A stretch of DNA of 6,637 nucleotides from Thermoplasmata archaeon (GCA_003649695.1 QMSR01000050.1:1-6637); one strand, 5' to 3'; shown: positions 1 through 6,383, counted from the stretch's first letter. Notes: generated by a model not told the origin, from the sequence alone. Made by a program: numbers and translations.

Positions 1-129
1 ATCAAAGGCTGGACCGGGTTATATGAGCTCTACCTTCCCGAACCATACTTCCGTTTGGCCTATGACGCGGGCCTCGGCTCCAAGAACAGTCAGGGGTTTG
101 GGATGGTGGAGGTGGTGAAGGAGCCATGA
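1..129 (+). CDS. cas6: Cas6 crRNA-processing endoribonuclease, C-terminal end only
   Basis: Open frame entering from the left edge; the last 42 codons are visible and end at TGA 127-129. The sequence AGLGSKNSQGFGMVEVV matches the glycine-rich loop (GhGxxxxxGFGxh) that closes Cas6 family proteins, followed by a final beta strand. Cas6 is a metal-independent RNase that cuts the CRISPR transcript within each repeat, leaving a repeat-derived 5' tag of about 8 nt on the crRNA; the array at the right end of this window is its expected substrate. Its catalytic N-terminal part is outside the window, so activity cannot be judged. The stop overlaps the next gene's start (ATGA, 126-129), which implies translational coupling with cas3'. 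The family call is firm for so short a piece because both the glycine-rich loop and the context agree. Confidence 0.88.
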   Translation: MKGWTGLYELYLPEPYFRLAYDAGLGSKNSQGFGMVEVVKEP

Positions 130-1547
130 CCGAAAGGGATTTCCAGAGGGAATCGAGGCGAAAACTTTCTTGTGGTTATTCGGTTCTTATTACTGCACCA
201 ACGGGTTTGGGTAAAACTAGGGCTGCTATAGCGCCGTTCACATTCATGGGAAACAACCCTCTTTTGACCACGAGGTTGATCTATACCCTTCCTTTGCGGG
301 CCTTGACCTATGGTGTCATGGAGGAGCTCTCAAGTTTCGGGATAGATTCGACACTACATCATGGGGATGAACCCGAAAGCAGATTTTTTAGCGAACAAGC
401 CATTGTGACCACAATAGATCAATATCTAACAGCTTTTGCTGGAGCACCTTTATCCTGGTCGTCCCACCTCAGTCACGCAGCTGCTGGAGCGGTTTTGAGC
501 AGTTATTCCGTCTTCGATGAAGTGCATTTGCTTTCTCCACGAAGAGCTTTGCAATTACTCTTCGGCCTCCTCAAACTCCGCCACCGGTGGGGGCTCCTTT
601 CCTGCGTGATGACGGCAACGCTTCCCCCCTCAGCTGCTCGATTCTTCGAAGAGTTTTGTGGCTTAAAAAGGATAGAAGCGTCTCCCAGTGATGTTCAACA
701 GCGAGACAGTTGGCGCAAAGTAAGGCTGCAACTTTTGGGGAAAAGAATCCAAGAAGGAACAAAAAAGAAAAAGAGTAAGAAATTCATATGGGAAGAGGTA
801 ACGCCTGAAAGTATATGCAAAGTTGTAAAAGAAAAATGGGAAAGCTGGGAAGAACTTGAAATAAATAGTTCTAGTAACGAGAGGAAGATTATCGTTTTCG
901 TGAACACTGTGGATAGAGCCATCCAGGTATATCGCGAAATTAAAGAAGCTGGTTTTTGTTCCCAAGTGTTTTTAGCTCACTCTCGGTTTGCCAAGCATCA
1001 CCGACGGGAAGTGGAGCGGGATATCCAAACCCACTTCGGCAGGGATGCTTCTCCGAGGGAAGCCATCTTAGTCTCCACCCAGGTTGCTGAGGCTGGGCTG
1101 AACATTTCAGCCCCCCTTGTGATCACGGAACTTTGCCCGATGGATTCCCTTATCCAGCGCGCTGGAAGATGCCAGCGATTCAATATGGAGAGGGCAGCCG
1201 AGAAAAGAGGTCTTGTGATGGTCGTAAAACCAAAAGCCGAGGACAAAAAGAAGTGGTATTTGCCTTATGTGGATATGATTGGGGTGGAGAAGTCCAAGGG
1301 AAAGAAAATTAAAAATATACCGATTGCAGAGATTACTCGCGTTGTTCTTGAGGAACAAGTCGAGAATAATGACAACAATCTGTACTTGAATTGGTCGAAG
1401 GAAAAGGAACTCATTAAGCTCTCACTGGACACCGCATATCGAGCTTTCTTAAGCGGGTCCGATAGAATTCCTTTTAAGGAAATACAGGAAAGTCCCTTGA
1501 ATAGAGCATTTCAGGAAGCGGAAGGTGAGGAAGATGGAGGAGAGTAA
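126..1547 (+). CDS. cas3': Cas3' DExH helicase (stand-alone, no HD domain)
   Basis: A 473-residue superfamily 2 helicase, the ATP-driven translocase that Cascade recruits to unwind target DNA. Motifs: Walker A PTGLGKT at 25-31, DEVH box at 131-134, TATLP (motif III) at 163-167, VFVNTVDRA (motif IV) near 257-265, STQVAEAGLNIS (motif V) at 317-328 and SLIQRAGRCQRF (motif VI) at 341-352. The N-terminus runs straight into the helicase, so no HD nuclease domain precedes it, unlike the usual single-chain Cas3; the nuclease is the next gene. Motif V has Asn (327) where many Cas3 proteins have Asp. A Lys-rich, poorly conserved-looking segment (about 210-250) separates the two RecA lobes. The protein ends soon after RecA2, without the accessory C-terminal domain, which seems to sit at the start of the next protein. 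The ATG overlaps the cas6 stop by 4 nt. Confidence 0.95.
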   Translation: MTERDFQRESRRKLSCGYSVLITAPTGLGKTRAAIAPFTFMGNNPLLTTRLIYTLPLRALTYGVMEELSSFGIDSTLHHGDEPESRFFSEQAIVTTIDQYLTAFAGAPLSWSSHLSHAAAGAVLSSYSVFDEVHLLSPRRALQLLFGLLKLRHRWGLLSCVMTATLPPSAARFFEEFCGLKRIEASPSDVQQRDSWRKVRLQLLGKRIQEGTKKKKSKKFIWEEVTPESICKVVKEKWESWEELEINSSSNERKIIVFVNTVDRAIQVYREIKEAGFCSQVFLAHSRFAKHHRREVERDIQTHFGRDASPREAILVSTQVAEAGLNISAPLVITELCPMDSLIQRAGRCQRFNMERAAEKRGLVMVVKPKAEDKKKWYLPYVDMIGVEKSKGKKIKNIPIAEITRVVLEEQVENNDNNLYLNWSKEKELIKLSLDTAYRAFLSGSDRIPFKEIQESPLNRAFQEAEGEEDGGE

Positions 1548-2763
1548 TCGAGTGATTACTCCTGCCGAAGCGATTGCTGCATATGAAAGGGCTTTTCGGT
1601 TGGGAAACCCGAGCGAAGTGGAAAAATTGCTCCGTAACATTCTTAATGTTCAGGTGGCAGTAGTGGAAAGCTTAGAGAAGGCAAAAGAAGTTCTAAGGGA
1701 AGGGAAGAAATTGGCAACTGTGCCCGTGCCATATGACGTGTTTCTTGGGAAGTCCCAAAGTCTCAAAGAGTCTTACCACTTGGATCTCAAGGCAGTTAAA
1801 GAAGGAGATTGGGCAAAAGCGCTGCATAAGGTGACATATCGGGACGAGATACTGCCCAATTGTACCTATGTTCTCTTGAAACATGAAGCGGGATATTCCA
1901 GGGAGTTTGGCCTAACTTTCGAAGGAGAGGGGGAAATAACGGGCTTCGAGGACCAGCCCGCGCCTGAGTGTAGGGAGAAGTTCATGGAAGGGAAGTTTCA
2001 AACCTTCAAGGAACATGTCCTAGGTGCGTGGGAAAGGTCCGGACAAATCATCGAGTTCTATAAGCCCTTTATCAAGACATGGGCCGAAAACGTACTAACG
2101 GAGCATTCTCAGGAGCAACGGGAAAAATTTGTGGAAAACGTGACTTGGTCACTCCGGATTGTTGTCCTACTGCATGATATAGGGAAATTAAACCGAAATT
2201 GGCAGGCGGTGGTTTGGCGGAACGAAGAAAGGATTCGGGGAAGAACAATTCCTTTGTCGAAACGGAACGAACCTATCGCCCGTACAAGCGCTGTATCTGA
2301 CCCGGCCGTTCGCGAACGCCTTGAAAGACCCCCTCCTCACGCGCCCTTTGCCTATCCATTTCTCAGGACCTTCCTGCGAACACTGTCAGGAGATTACCGC
2401 TTTTGGGATGTTTTGGCACTCGCAACCGCACGACACCATAGCTTGGAGGTGTCGGGAGCTGTTGCCAAAGGGGCTTTCCAGCTATCAGATACAGGAACAA
2501 AGGTCTTGGAAGATTTGTTAACCGAAGTTCTCAGTCCCCTTTCAGACGAGGAAGAGGAGGTTTTAAAACATGCATTATATGAGGCGTTGAAAAGTGTACA
2601 AGAAGGTTCTGAGATGGACGAACCACCTAGCCCCTCAGATGATCTTTACTTCCTTTACTGCCTTGCGAACCGTCTGGTAAAGGTCTGTGATTGGGAAGAC
2701 GCCGGCGGGGAGACCATAGAACTTCCCGAACTAAGGGGGAAGAAAGATGCCGTTGCCGGCTAG
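1534..2763 (+). CDS. cas3'': Cas3'' HD nuclease with Cas3 accessory-type N-terminal domain
   Basis: A metal-dependent HD-family nuclease that degrades target DNA together with Cas3'. From ATG 1534 it has 409 residues. HD features: EHV (His161), LLHDIGK (His214-Asp215, nt 2173-2178), PPHAPF (His269), ATARHHS (His301-His302), and a final Asp in KVCDW (Asp386), so the metal-binding set appears complete. The HD domain covers about 152-392, while residues 1-130 are extra. They contain LLRNILNVQVAVV (32-44), VPVPYDVFLGK (63-73) and YVLLKHEAGYSREFGL (112-127), which resemble the accessory domain normally found after the Cas3 helicase core. Stand-alone Cas3'' proteins are usually nearer 230-250 residues. 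ATG 1534 is preferred because AAGGTGA lies at 1522-1528 with good spacing; an in-frame GTG at 1525 is the alternative. The start lies inside the 3' end of cas3'. Confidence 0.9.
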   Translation: MEESNRVITPAEAIAAYERAFRLGNPSEVEKLLRNILNVQVAVVESLEKAKEVLREGKKLATVPVPYDVFLGKSQSLKESYHLDLKAVKEGDWAKALHKVTYRDEILPNCTYVLLKHEAGYSREFGLTFEGEGEITGFEDQPAPECREKFMEGKFQTFKEHVLGAWERSGQIIEFYKPFIKTWAENVLTEHSQEQREKFVENVTWSLRIVVLLHDIGKLNRNWQAVVWRNEERIRGRTIPLSKRNEPIARTSAVSDPAVRERLERPPPHAPFAYPFLRTFLRTLSGDYRFWDVLALATARHHSLEVSGAVAKGAFQLSDTGTKVLEDLLTEVLSPLSDEEEEVLKHALYEALKSVQEGSEMDEPPSPSDDLYFLYCLANRLVKVCDWEDAGGETIELPELRGKKDAVAG

Positions 2764-4216
2764 ACTAGAGCTTGGGAAAGAGACTTACTTGGTTTACAAA
2801 ACTGGGATTCCTTTCTACGACGCCGCCCGCCTCATCGGCGTTGCCCATCTCTTCTTTGGAACCGCGTCGGCCGAAGTGGAGGATAAAGGGAATTATTGGG
2901 AGGTTAGCGGTGTCGGTATAAAAAGAGATGAACAGCAAGTTTTATGGATTATAAACCGGTTAAATCCTACGAAAACTGAACGCAAGTTATTTCAAAAAGA
3001 TGGCGTTTTCTTGTGGAAAGAGTTTGCCGAGTTTTTCTCTGAGCGCGATGTAGCAAACAGGAAAGGCTCTCGTGAAAAGCTTAAGGCCGAATATGATGTA
3101 GCGTTGCAAATTGGGACTCGAGGGATAGATCCGCTCTCCAAATACGAAGTGTTGGCACCACGTTCTACCGGAGAAATTCTTAAGCAATTTAAAGCTCCAT
3201 TTCAGGAAGTTGCTGTAGCGACTCTCGGCAGGGCTTTCGCGGCTTCTGTGCGCAGTTTCACAAAACGTCAGAGAGAAGAAATTTACATCCTGCCAGTTTT
3301 TCGTGAGCGCTTTGTCATCAGCGGTTTTCTGGAATATGAACGCTCCTTTGTCCATGCAAGCGGGGGGTGGGTAGCCGCGGTTTGGGCAGCGCTTTCCATA
3401 CTTTTAGACCTGACGACGAAGCGCTTGCCTGTGATAGATTTCGCATATACCCGTGAGGCAAAGGCACCTACTGGTCAGCCGATTTTCTCGGATAGCGGAT
3501 ACCTTGGATTGGGGAAATTATGCATTTATTGGTGGAACGGTGTAAAAGAGGGCAAACAGGAGACGCTGAATTTGTTGCACAATTTTCGTGAATTTTTGGA
3601 GAATACAAGTGGTCAAAATACTCATGAACAAGTTCAGGCTCTCGCCCGCCATGTGGCGGCTTTTATCGCAAACCCCAATGCAGAAGCTTTGACTAAAATG
3701 GAGCAACTCAAAGCCCGTATCCTGGCAAACTCTCAAACACAACAAGTCATTGGTGGCACTGTTGCCCGAAGGCTTCTGGGAAGGGGCGAACACCTCAGGG
3801 AGGTGAAAGCCATGTTACAGCTCGATCTTCCGGAAGTTCCTTGGCAGATAAGCGAAGCGCTTGCCAAGGCTTTGGGATTTGACGAGGGAGGGTGGATGAA
3901 CCAATTCACACGGCTTGAGAACACCCCCAACTTCTCGCAATTCATCCAACAGGTAGAGCGCATCATTTCACGAGGTTGCTATCGTGAGCAACAGGAAAAG
4001 GGTCAGCAACCAAATATTCGAGAGGCGATGATTCGGGCTCATGATCTCGCAAACACCCTCCGGGGAATAGGTTCGGCCCTTCAAGATGAGAAAGCCTTCC
4101 GTGCATGGAAGGCAATTTTCCTTTTGGATGTGCTCAGTCGAGCGCGTATGAGAACCGAGGGTTCCTCGGAACAGACCGGGGAAGGAGAAGCTCGAGAACT
4201 ATCAGAGGAGGGGTGA
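2747..4216 (+). CDS. cas8: Cas8-type large subunit of Cascade (subfamily unassigned)
   Basis: A 489-residue protein in the place where the large subunit is expected, between the Cas3 genes and cas7-cas5. I recognise no named Cas8 subfamily with certainty; the call rests on position, size and architecture. The N-terminus (TGIPFYDAARLIGVAHLFFG, about 19-38) has the conserved feel of bacterial Cas8 proteins in DevR-type systems. It lacks the paired cysteines of a zinc finger found in several Cas8 groups. The last ~130 residues are almost wholly helical by composition, as expected for a small-subunit-like (Cas11) domain, and have their own potential start (separate entry). In the family, Cas8 recognises the PAM and positions the R-loop for Cas3. 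The start ATG overlaps the cas3'' end by 17 nt and is preceded by AAGGGGGA (2733-2740), spacing 6. The C-terminus is Glu-rich because it encodes the next gene's SD. Confidence 0.8.
   Translation: MPLPARLELGKETYLVYKTGIPFYDAARLIGVAHLFFGTASAEVEDKGNYWEVSGVGIKRDEQQVLWIINRLNPTKTERKLFQKDGVFLWKEFAEFFSERDVANRKGSREKLKAEYDVALQIGTRGIDPLSKYEVLAPRSTGEILKQFKAPFQEVAVATLGRAFAASVRSFTKRQREEIYILPVFRERFVISGFLEYERSFVHASGGWVAAVWAALSILLDLTTKRLPVIDFAYTREAKAPTGQPIFSDSGYLGLGKLCIYWWNGVKEGKQETLNLLHNFREFLENTSGQNTHEQVQALARHVAAFIANPNAEALTKMEQLKARILANSQTQQVIGGTVARRLLGRGEHLREVKAMLQLDLPEVPWQISEALAKALGFDEGGWMNQFTRLENTPNFSQFIQQVERIISRGCYREQQEKGQQPNIREAMIRAHDLANTLRGIGSALQDEKAFRAWKAIFLLDVLSRARMRTEGSSEQTGEGEARELSEEG
3799..3806 (+). 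promoter_or_regulatory. Strong internal Shine-Dalgarno inside cas8
   Basis: GGAGGTGA is an eight-base match to the bacterial anti-SD (complement of the CACCUCC-type 16S 3' end). From the end of GGAGG (3803) there are 8 nt to the in-frame ATG at 3812, near the optimum. It is at least as good as the SD of any annotated gene start in this operon, yet lies in the middle of cas8. This supports a separate small protein made from the 3' end of cas8. Confidence 0.7.
3812..4216 (+). CDS. cas11: Putative Cas11 small subunit from internal start in cas8
   Basis: In-frame internal ATG at cas8 codon 356 gives a 134-residue protein sharing the cas8 stop. The product is rich in helix-forming segments: ISEALAKALG, FSQFIQQVERIISRG, IREAMIRAHDLANTLRG and AFRAWKAIFLLDVLSRARM. 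The size fits Cas11/Csa5 small subunits (roughly 100-150 residues). No separate csa5/cas11 gene exists in the operon between cas8 and cas5, although type I Cascades generally contain several small subunits lining the R-loop. Production of Cas11 from within cas8 is established for types I-B, I-C and I-D; applying it here is inference from the SD, start, frame and size. A second in-frame ATG at 3896 (codon 384, 106 residues) has a GAGGGAGGG upstream at 3884-3892 and could be an alternative start. Confidence 0.6.
   Translation: MLQLDLPEVPWQISEALAKALGFDEGGWMNQFTRLENTPNFSQFIQQVERIISRGCYREQQEKGQQPNIREAMIRAHDLANTLRGIGSALQDEKAFRAWKAIFLLDVLSRARMRTEGSSEQTGEGEARELSEEG
4205..4213 (+). promoter_or_regulatory. 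Ribosome binding site of cas7
   Basis: GAGGAGGGG is a strong purine-rich SD ending 6 nt before the cas7 ATG at 4220. It overlaps the last codons of cas8, so initiation of cas7 is probably coupled to termination of cas8. Cas7 is needed in several copies per Cascade, which fits a strong site here. Confidence 0.7.
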
Positions 4217-4219
4217 GCG

Positions 4220-5254
4220 ATGGAGTATCGTAGCCTTGCTATTTCGTTCCGGATTCAGCTGGGCTTTCACGCCGCCAACAATGAGGGTGCAGGTGGTACC
4301 AATGTCATGGAACCCCGCCGCATCACCGTTGGTGACAAGGAATATGACGGTATCAGCGGAGAGATCATCCGCCATCACATCCTCGAGGAGTTCGTGAAAT
4401 TATGTCAGGAGAACGGAGTCAACCTGCACCAGCGGTGCAACGGGCTTGTGCCTGACCGTTGTAGGGAAGAGGTCAAGCAGTGGATGCAGAACCAGAACCC
4501 TCAGGTATCCAAATTAGACCCTGAACAACATTATGCCACTCTCGCTGAAAAGATCATTGAAGAGTGTGCGCTTTGTGATGTGGGCGGCTATCTGGTTGCT
4601 TTGCAGAAAAAACAGGACGAGGTCGAGGGAACCCTTAAACGGGATTCATGTTTTGAGGTGGGGTGGCTCATCACCGAACATCCCGTCGTCGTGGACTATA
4701 CCCAGCACAGCGCCTACGATCCGGACCCGGAGAAGCACAACCTTTTTGTCCAGAACATACGCACGGGTATCTATGGAGGTGTCTTGCGCATTGACTTAGA
4801 CCGAATCGGCTTCAACGACTGGTGGTGGTTGAGCGACGGTATTAACGACAAGTACGCGATCAAGGAATCCGAAAGAAAGAAACGCATTCGTTTGCTTCTT
4901 GAATCCGTTCGGAGATGGATCATGTCTCCCTCCTTTGCCAAACAGGCGGGCTGGCTTCAGCACATGAGCGGGCTTCTGGAGGGAGTCATAGTGCTTTCCA
5001 AAGATGGCCCGGCGCCCTTCTTCTCGCCTATTCGATTCGAACTGGAAAATAACGACCCAACCAACCCCGTTATCAAACCGAACCCTGAGTATCGGGATTG
5101 TCTTGAAGAGGTCAAAGAGAAGTGTGGCGGTACCTTAGAACTTTTGACTTTTGACAACCCTGCCCAGTTGGAAGAGAAAATGAAAGAGGTCCTGAAAAAA
5201 TTTGATGCCACGGGAGAGACCGAAGATGAAGCTTGTGCCAAAGAAGAGCCCTGA
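4220..5254 (+). CDS. cas7: Cas7 backbone subunit, DevR/Csa2-like
   Basis: A 344-residue RAMP-superfamily protein that polymerises along the crRNA spacer to form the Cascade backbone. Diagnostic segments: an N-terminal beta strand (SLAISFRIQLGF), TNVMEPRRITV at 27-37, ISGEIIRHHILEEF at 45-58 (the helix after the conserved Ser-Gly), a CALCD pair of cysteines (116, 119) followed by GGYLVA, and GGVLRIDLDRIGF at 186-198. The pattern NVM..RR.T...ISGE..RH together with a C..CD motif is that of the DevR/Csa2 group rather than the I-E or I-F Cas7 groups, and it argues for an I-A-like or related I-B system. The start is 3 nt after the cas8 stop. The acidic C-terminal tail (from about 330) overlaps the start of cas5. 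Confidence 0.93.
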   Translation: MEYRSLAISFRIQLGFHAANNEGAGGTNVMEPRRITVGDKEYDGISGEIIRHHILEEFVKLCQENGVNLHQRCNGLVPDRCREEVKQWMQNQNPQVSKLDPEQHYATLAEKIIEECALCDVGGYLVALQKKQDEVEGTLKRDSCFEVGWLITEHPVVVDYTQHSAYDPDPEKHNLFVQNIRTGIYGGVLRIDLDRIGFNDWWWLSDGINDKYAIKESERKKRIRLLLESVRRWIMSPSFAKQAGWLQHMSGLLEGVIVLSKDGPAPFFSPIRFELENNDPTNPVIKPNPEYRDCLEEVKEKCGGTLELLTFDNPAQLEEKMKEVLKKFDATGETEDEACAKEEP

Positions 5255-5978
5255 AACGCAGCCGCCTAAGCTGGAGCCGGCGGTCTGGGTTAAAGCCGTT
5301 TACCACCTCCATGTCTTCCACTACAGGATGCCTGAAACCGCCGCGATCGCCGCGATAACGCCCTTTGTCCCTTCCCCTCTTACGGTGAAGATGGCAATGG
5401 TTGCCGCCCTCTTGCAGAAGGGCGAGAAGGAAAAGGCTAAACAATTGGCCCCATATCTTCCACAGATGGAGATCCGTATCGTCCCGCCAAAAGCAGCTTT
5501 CTCCTTCAGGGCATTCATGCGGTACAGAAGCGTTCCGGCGGTGGAGTCGGCGGGCGGACTGGATGAATCGGGGAGTTTTTATCCTTCCCGTCCCCATACC
5601 CGTGAGTATGCCCTCTTGTCCGATGACTTAACGGTTTTCATTGGCCTTCCCGACACAAGCTCATGTTCGCTTGTGGAGGAAGCCCTTAAAAACATCCGCT
5701 ATTTAGGTTGCAAAGATTCTCAGGTTTGGTGTCGAAAAGTTGAGAAGGTCGGTAATGCGGAAGTGGAGGGACAGCCGGTCATCACCCGTCTTTCAGAAGG
5801 ACAGGCCGGGAGTGTAGTGCTCCTTGCGGATTTCGCACCACAATCTGTGTTGAAGCTAGAAGACCTTATTCCCGGAAAGAGGAAAAAGGAACATTACCAA
5901 CTTCCGAATCCTCCTTATGTATTGCCCGGCAAGATAAAAACTTCGTGGCGGACAAAGATCTTTTTTAGGACTGGTTAA
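5226..5978 (+). CDS. cas5: Cas5 subunit (C-terminus probably cut by frameshift)
   Basis: A 250-residue RAMP protein from ATG 5226; in Cascade, Cas5 caps the 5' tag of the crRNA. Visible features: a first strand AVWVKAVYHLHVFHYR (19-34), then TPFVPSPLTVKMAMVAALL (45-63), comparable to the Cas5 stretch usually rich in proline and ending in a GALL-like helix, and YALLSDDLTVFIGLP (128-142), a typical Cas5 beta strand. Its position after cas7 supports the call, although the sequence is divergent. ATG 5226 is preferred because GGGAG lies at 5212-5216 with 9 nt spacing; ATG 5205 and TTG 5202 are poorly placed. It overlaps cas7 by 29 nt. After a T6 run (5961-5966) the frame gives only Arg-Thr-Gly and a stop, while the adjacent frame stays open with protein-like content, suggesting loss of the natural C-terminus. 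Confidence 0.8.
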   Translation: MKLVPKKSPETQPPKLEPAVWVKAVYHLHVFHYRMPETAAIAAITPFVPSPLTVKMAMVAALLQKGEKEKAKQLAPYLPQMEIRIVPPKAAFSFRAFMRYRSVPAVESAGGLDESGSFYPSRPHTREYALLSDDLTVFIGLPDTSSCSLVEEALKNIRYLGCKDSQVWCRKVEKVGNAEVEGQPVITRLSEGQAGSVVLLADFAPQSVLKLEDLIPGKRKKEHYQLPNPPYVLPGKIKTSWRTKIFFRTG

Positions 5979-6046
5979 AGGTGTCATTCCTCTCCGCGCT
6001 CCCACCGGGAACTTCTGGGTGGACAGGCGCCTTTTGGTCCGGAAGG
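5967..6046 (+). other. Probable out-of-frame Cas5 C-terminal remnant / deletion scar
   Basis: Immediately after the T6 tract at 5961-5966, reading one base later than cas5 gives GLVKGVIPLRAPTGNFWVDR and then RLLVRKGA, an alternating hydrophobic/polar stretch that would make a reasonable terminal beta hairpin for Cas5. The cas5 frame itself ends at 5978. Near 6046 this signal stops and clear Cas2 coding begins in a third frame. The simplest reading is that cas5 has a one-base indel in the T run and that its 3' end was then joined to the interior of cas2. A sequencing error in the homopolymer would explain the first step equally well. Similarity to Cas5 C-termini is my impression, not a computed match. 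Confidence 0.45.
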
Positions 6047-6283
6047 GAGCGGCGGGTTCAGAAGTTTCACCGGATCTGTCGGCGGTATCTCACCTGGGTA
6101 CAGCTTTCGGTGTTCGAAGGGGAGCTAACCGGAGCACAATTGGAGCGACTTTTGGCGGAACTTCGGGAGGTGATGGTGCCTGGCGAGGATTCTGTGATCG
6201 TATATGGATTCCGAACGAAGCGATATTTTGTGCGCCGATTGATAGGTCGAGAGAAGGGGAACCCAGAGCAGCGGTTCTGGTGA
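5981..6283 (+). CDS. cas2: Cas2, N-terminus missing (probable pseudogene)
   Basis: Residues 23-100 (nt 6047 onward) are plainly Cas2: RERRVQKFHRICRRYL, then TWVQLSVFEGELTGAQLERL, GEDSVIVYGFRTKRYF and IGREKG. Cas2 is the dimeric partner of Cas1 in spacer integration. Normal Cas2 proteins begin with a hydrophobic strand ending in a conserved Tyr-Asp about five residues before Arg-Val. Here that place reads AFWSGRERRV, and the preceding residues (GTSGWTG) are not strand-like, so the strand that builds the ferredoxin fold and the conserved Asp are both missing. The only start in frame is GTG 5981, two bases after cas5, with a weak SD (AGGA, 5967-5970). No cas1 or cas4 accompanies it. The well-preserved remainder suggests recent loss. 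It could be translated, but a functional dimer is doubtful. Confidence 0.85.
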   Translation: MSFLSALPPGTSGWTGAFWSGRERRVQKFHRICRRYLTWVQLSVFEGELTGAQLERLLAELREVMVPGEDSVIVYGFRTKRYFVRRLIGREKGNPEQRFW

Positions 6284-6346
6284 AACGTGCCGCCGGATCC
6301 TAGGGGGTTTTTGCAACATCTCTTGTCCAGCGGCTACAAGGGTCAA

Positions 6347-6365
6347 AAGACGGATGTGTCGTCTT
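6347..6365 (+). repeat. 6-bp inverted repeat in the leader
   Basis: AAGACG (6347-6352) and CGTCTT (6360-6365) are perfect inverted copies separated by 7 nt. The element covers the place where the -35 region of the array promoter would be, so it may be an operator for a regulator or a structural site in the leader. A 6-bp match could also be chance. Confidence 0.4.
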
Positions 6366-6377
6366 CAGAAAACCATT

Positions 6378-6383
6378 TATAAT
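6378..6383 (+). promoter_or_regulatory. -10 box of the CRISPR array promoter
   Basis: A perfect TATAAT, about 30 bp upstream of the first repeat, would place the transcription start near 6390 and give a pre-crRNA with a short leader of about 24 nt. No good -35 box is found at 16-18 bp spacing: 6354-6361 reads ATGTGTCG, only weakly similar to TTGACA. The promoter may therefore need an activator or rely on the AT-rich flank. Confidence 0.6.

Noticed and set aside
2987..3355. Open frame (122 codons) on the - strand inside cas8
   Set aside because: No recognisable motif, opposite to a well-supported gene in a tightly packed operon; judged a shadow frame.
5112..5597. Long open frame (161 codons) on the - strand across cas7/cas5
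   Set aside because: Its translation is rich in His, Arg and Trp without domain-like pattern, and the + strand holds clear cas genes; judged a shadow frame.
5960..5967. T TTT TTA heptamer as a -1 programmed frameshift site at the end of cas5
   Set aside because: The heptamer is not in register with the cas5 frame, and the apparent extension needs a net +1 change, so classical -1 slippage does not fit. An indel or homopolymer error is simpler.
6019..6303. Open frame of 94 codons overlapping cas2
   Set aside because: Beyond about 6046 it is a shadow of cas2 with low-complexity Gly/Arg-rich content. Only the part before 6046 is considered meaningful, as a possible Cas5 remnant.
6287..6320. Possible rho-independent terminator after cas2 (GGGGG followed by TTTTT)
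   Set aside because: No convincing GC-rich stem precedes the T run; the nearby GGATCC and CCTAGG are short palindromes without a usable loop.
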